DNA of 8,947 bases from Geothermobacter sp964441925 (GTDB lineage Bacteria; Desulfobacterota; Desulfuromonadia; Desulfuromonadales; Geothermobacteraceae): the NCBI GenBank assembly GCA_964441925.1, contig CAYTVY010000103.1, positions 1-8,947 of the forward strand, in the 5' to 3' direction. The translations under genes and the position numbers were made by a program. Below the pieces are notes generated by a model. The model saw only the letters and a list, made by a program, of their open reading frames with translations, did not search any database and had not been told where the DNA came from. This document shows, in pieces, positions 7,061 to 8,947 of the stretch. Every line of letters starts with the position of its first letter. The stretch's first letter is position 1.

Positions 7061-7128
7061 GGCAGGGGGACGAAAAACATCACGGGTGCGGAAGAAGCAG
7101 GCTGGCGCAGTTGTTGTCTGCCCCTGCC
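7061..7128 (-). repeat. Long-range inverted repeat in the HD hydrolase leader
   Basis: GGCAGGGG at 7061-7068 and CCCCTGCC at 7121-7128 are perfect 8-bp complements separated by 52 bases. In the predicted leader RNA they could close a large stem. No known riboswitch consensus is recognised, and chance is possible in G/C-rich sequence. The rest of the non-coding stretch 7013-7236 shows no gene, RNA or terminator that I can support. Confidence 0.3.
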
Positions 7129-7150
7129 CGGCAACCGGCGCAAGTTAAGT

Positions 7151-7159
7151 ATTATAGCA
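7151..7159 (-). promoter_or_regulatory. Possible extended -10 promoter upstream of the HD hydrolase gene
   Basis: The minus strand reads TGCTATAAT, a perfect TATAAT hexamer with the upstream TGn of an extended -10 element. I see no good -35 element at 16-18 bp, as is usual for extended -10 promoters. The start would be near 7144, giving a leader of about 130 bases. In this GC-rich sequence a perfect TATAAT in an intergenic stretch is unlikely to be chance, but there is no experimental support. Confidence 0.5.
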
Positions 7160-7236
7160 GAGTTTGTCGCGATGTGGAGTGACTGACTTGTCGGATGGGG
7201 CTTGTTTGCCGGACCGACGGTGATTTCAGGTCTGGG

Positions 7237-7596
7237 TTACGGGTGGCTGGCGGGGCGCCGCTCGCGTAAATCGATGACCTGTGCCGGGGTGGGCTGCCGC
7301 CCTTCTTCGGCGAGCACCTTGTCCGGATTGTTGAAAGCATCGTGGAATTTCTGGAAATGGTCCCAGAAGATCTCGACCATGGCATTCATGCGTGACAGGG
7401 GATCCTTGCAGCGGGAGAGGGTGGCGTCGATGCGAAACTGCAGGCCGCGGGCCCGCCTGCGATAGGATTCGGGAAAACTCTCGATCGTTTTCTCGATCAG
7501 TTCGCGGCTGATCCGCTCGAACTCTTCACTGTCGGTTTCGGCCAGCCCCGTCAGGTGTTCGATAATGCCTCGGGTGTCGTTGATGTCGGGGATCAT
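7237..7596 (-). CDS. Small DUF3135-like protein of unknown function
   Basis: The 119-residue protein is soluble, with no signal peptide or membrane segment, and its centre is predicted mostly helical and charged. The core at about 18-90 (acidic helix, SRELIEKTIESFPESYRRRARGL at 29-51, RGLQFRIDA at 50-58, and MVEIFWDHFQKFHDAFN at 73-89) resembles DUF3135 proteins, whose hallmark is a RGLQFRIDA-type motif followed by an aromatic helix. No function is known for that family, and none can be read from the residues. The ATG at 7596 was chosen because GAGGAG lies eight bases upstream; a longer frame starting at 7677 would run into the preceding gene and adds unconvincing sequence. It starts 58 bp after the stop of the AbiEi-like gene on the same strand, so the two are probably co-transcribed. 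It does not look like a nucleotidyltransferase and is not a recognisable AbiEii toxin. Confidence 0.72.
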   Translation of the reverse strand: MIPDINDTRGIIEHLTGLAETDSEEFERISRELIEKTIESFPESYRRRARGLQFRIDATLSRCKDPLSRMNAMVEIFWDHFQKFHDAFNNPDKVLAEEGRQPTPAQVIDLRERRPASHP

Positions 7597-7604
7597 GGTT
7601 TGTT

Positions 7605-7610
7605 CTCCTC
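7605..7610 (-). promoter_or_regulatory. Ribosome binding site of the DUF3135-like gene (decides the start)
   Basis: The minus strand reads GAGGAG, eight bases before the ATG at 7596. It lies in the 58-bp gap after the AbiEi-like gene and supports the 119-residue form. Confidence 0.75.
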
Positions 7611-7654
7611 GGGCTGGTCCCGGAATGACCGGTTGAATCCATGATGCACGGCCC

Positions 7655-8719
7655 TCATTCCACCGGCCTGCCGGCAAGCCGCGGCATCAGATATTCCTGA
7701 AACAGTCTTTCGGTGAGCTGCGGCTGCCGTGTTGTCGTGATGGTCGCTGTCATTTCGGCGTGCAGCAGTAAAGGGTCGGCGAGCGGTATGGGTTGCGGTT
7801 GCCATCCCCGCCAGGCGTTCGCCCGGCCGAAGCGGCGCAGCAGGGACACCTGACCCGCCGGATCGGGGACCAGCTGCAGCTTGAGCATCAGACGCAGCGG
7901 GTCGCCGGTGAAATGCAGGCTGGCCTGCTCCGGCACACCTTCGTTGAGCAGCAGACAGGTCCCCAGTTCTCCACCGATCAGCAGTTCGTCTTCCAGCCCC
8001 TGCTCGCGGATCGTGTCGGGAAGCCGGGCGAGCCCTCCTTTTGCGACCGGTCGGCACGGCAGGACGCCGAGCACGGTGCGCAGACGATCGCCATAGCCGA
8101 TTTCCCAGCGGCGGAACAGTTCGGCCGCTGCCTGCAGTTGACGGATGCCGTTGTATTCCACCAGGTGGCCGAGTTGTTCCAGGTTCTTCAATACCGGACC
8201 GACGGCGCCCAGGGCGATGCCCGCTTCGCCGGCCAGTTCGCGATAGGTCCAGGCTGCTGCCCGCGGCTGTCGCAACAGCAGGTAGATCAGTTTCAGACCG
8301 GCGTGCTGGAAGGCCCGTCCCGGTCTGGGCTGCCTGTCCGGGCGCCTGCGGCCGCTGACCTCGACGAACAGGGGCGGCTGCCGCAGGCTGGCATTGCCGG
8401 CGGCATCAACGAAATCGATACCCGAGCGCCGCAACCTGGCGGCAATTTTTTCCGGCAGATAGTCGGTCAACAGCAGCGGTTTTTCACCGTCGGGTTCGTT
8501 GCGCAGGTGGTGAATCGCCACTTCGGCGCTGGTTTCGGTCAGCCGCAGTCGGGTGAAGGCCCGGTAGCTGAGGCGGCCCCAGGGTCCTTGCAGTTGCAGT
8601 CGACCCTGCCCGCCGGCCTTGTCGGCCGGTGAAAAGTCGGCATGGCAGCCGTCCAGGGCCCGCAGGTTGCGCAAGCAGGCTTCCAGGGTCTGTCGTTCGC
8701 TGTCGGTCAGACGTGCCAT
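7655..8719 (-). CDS. AbiEi-like winged-helix protein (type IV antitoxin / transcriptional regulator family), without its toxin
   Basis: The 354-residue protein resembles the COG4861/AbiEi antitoxin-like family. An N-terminal region contains LLLTDYLPEKIAARLRRSG at 82-100 and IDFVDAAGNASLRQPPLFVEVSGRR at 101-125, then PGRAFQHAGLKLIYLLL at 133-149. A winged-helix DNA-binding segment lies at about 150-190 (WTYRELAGEAGIALGAVGPVLKNLEQLGHL). The C-terminal half has RRWEIGYGDRLRT at 203-215, IGGELGTCLLLNEG at 248-261 and a final helix, TERLFQEYLMPRL, at 336-348. In type IV systems AbiEi represses its own promoter and counteracts the AbiEii nucleotidyltransferase. AbiEii normally lies directly downstream; here a DUF3135-like gene does, so this copy may act only as a regulator. 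The ATG at 8719 is preferred. An in-frame GTG at 8752 would lie about five bases from the predicted transcription start. AAGGAG (8735-8740) lies 15 bases before the ATG, which is long, so the start is not certain. Confidence 0.8.
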   Translation of the reverse strand: MARLTDSERQTLEACLRNLRALDGCHADFSPADKAGGQGRLQLQGPWGRLSYRAFTRLRLTETSAEVAIHHLRNEPDGEKPLLLTDYLPEKIAARLRRSGIDFVDAAGNASLRQPPLFVEVSGRRRPDRQPRPGRAFQHAGLKLIYLLLRQPRAAAWTYRELAGEAGIALGAVGPVLKNLEQLGHLVEYNGIRQLQAAAELFRRWEIGYGDRLRTVLGVLPCRPVAKGGLARLPDTIREQGLEDELLIGGELGTCLLLNEGVPEQASLHFTGDPLRLMLKLQLVPDPAGQVSLLRRFGRANAWRGWQPQPIPLADPLLLHAEMTATITTTRQPQLTERLFQEYLMPRLAGRPVE

Positions 8720-8754
8720 GGGTTTCGCGGAGTGCTCCTTTGGAAAAACCACCG

Positions 8755-8811
8755 TTGTTCACCATAATAACCTGTTCATGGTTTGTGAACAAGGGGCAAA
8801 TCATGAACAGG
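8755..8811. promoter_or_regulatory. Nested palindromic operator: four TGTTCA/TGAACA half-sites
   Basis: TGTTCA occurs at 8756-8761 and 8773-8778, and its complement TGAACA at 8786-8791 and 8804-8809. The inner pair forms a 19-bp palindrome with a 7-bp centre (8773-8791). The outer pair is centred at 8782.5, almost exactly on the inner centre at 8782. Longer arms support this: TTGTTCAC at 8755-8762 pairs with GTGAACAA at 8785-8792, and 8771-8785 pairs with 8797-8811 at 14 of 15 positions. The cluster covers the predicted -35 and -10 elements, so a bound protein should repress. AbiEi antitoxins are known to bind inverted repeats in their own promoter, so the adjacent gene product is the obvious candidate ligand. 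Binding is inferred, not shown. Confidence 0.7.
8764..8792 (-). promoter_or_regulatory. Predicted promoter of the AbiEi-like gene
   Basis: On the minus strand the -10 element is TATTAT (8764-8769, five of six consensus bases). A weak -35 element, TTGTTC (8787-8792), lies 17 bp upstream. Transcription would start at about 8757, giving a leader of roughly 38 bases to the ATG at 8719. The promoter lies entirely within the TGTTCA operator cluster. Confidence 0.5.
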
Positions 8812-8916
8812 GGCTCAAGAAAGCAGCGAAAGGTATCGGGGCGTTGGGGGGAAGGCAGGGGAGGAAGGAAGGTGGAACCTGGACGAGACCAGGGCGCCGG
8901 CAGTCGATATTCCGTC
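8812..8916. other. Non-coding stretch with a purine-rich strand
   Basis: No gene is supported here. On the plus strand 8846-8872 is all purine except for one C at 8856, with runs of G separated by AA or A. A weak 5-bp hairpin (CCTGG/CCAGG) lies just after it, at about 8878-8893. I see no promoter or terminator in this part. Confidence 0.4.
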
Positions 8917-8947
8917 GTCACCCGTCACGCGTCACCCGTCACGCGTC
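8917..8947. repeat. 7-bp tandem repeat, GTCACCC/GTCACGC alternating
   Basis: Four complete heptamers alternate GTCACCC (8917-8923), GTCACGC (8924-8930), GTCACCC (8931-8937) and GTCACGC (8938-8944). A fifth begins with GTC at the window edge, so the array is cut off and its length is unknown. The pattern is equally a 14-bp repeat in two copies. It lies in non-coding sequence upstream of the AbiEi-like gene. Confidence 0.85.

Noticed and set aside
5267..7186. A 639-codon open frame on the plus strand, antisense to larC, larB and the HD hydrolase gene
   Set aside because: It overlaps three genes with clear family motifs on the other strand, crosses their boundaries, and its translation shows no recognisable domain. 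Long antisense frames are expected in GC-rich codons.
7180..7236. A possible terminator after the DUF3135-like gene (GTCGG/CCGAC arms)
   Set aside because: The stem is only 5 bp with a 19-base loop and no T-run follows.
8720..8752. An 11-residue N-terminal extension of the AbiEi-like protein from a GTG at 8752
   Set aside because: It would begin almost at the predicted transcription start, without a ribosome binding site. It cannot be fully excluded because the ATG spacing is also imperfect.

Overview
The window is a GC-rich stretch of bacterial chromosome. All nine supported protein genes lie on the minus strand, so transcription runs from high to low coordinates. The GC-rich composition, the mix of families (a complete larB/larC pair, a CinA with both domains, PgpA, ThpR and a PAS-GAF histidine kinase in tight succession) and the short GTCAC-type tandem repeats at the right edge suggest a Desulfuromonadales/Geobacter-like member of the former Deltaproteobacteria. 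That placement is an inference from gene content and style; no marker gene proves it. I see no tRNA, rRNA, CRISPR array, insertion sequence, phage gene or convincing intrinsic terminator.

Right part (8947 to 7237): the edge carries a 7-bp tandem repeat and a purine-rich non-coding stretch. A promoter follows, covered by four TGTTCA/TGAACA half-sites in a nearly symmetrical nest. It drives a solitary AbiEi-like winged-helix protein (antitoxin/regulator family) and then a small DUF3135-like protein. The nucleotidyltransferase toxin (AbiEii) that normally follows AbiEi is absent.

Middle part (7236 to 6446): a non-coding stretch of 224 bp holds a probable extended -10 promoter. It is followed by an HD-superfamily metal-dependent hydrolase gene of unknown substrate.

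Left part (6445 to 65): a well-formed sigma70-type promoter (TTGGCA, 17-bp spacer, TAGAAT) lies only a few bases from the larB start codon. It probably drives a compact six-gene operon, larB-larC-pgpA-cinA-histidine kinase-thpR. Four of the five junctions overlap by 4 or 8 bp, and the fifth leaves 26 bp. LarB and LarC make two of the three steps of nickel-pincer (NPN) cofactor synthesis. The third enzyme, LarE, and any LarA-type racemase must be elsewhere. CinA can deamidate NMN to nicotinate mononucleotide, the precursor of nicotinate adenine dinucleotide, which is the LarB substrate, so a metabolic link inside the operon is plausible. PgpA makes phosphatidylglycerol, ThpR is an RNA 2',3'-cyclic phosphodiesterase, and the kinase has no partner response regulator in view.
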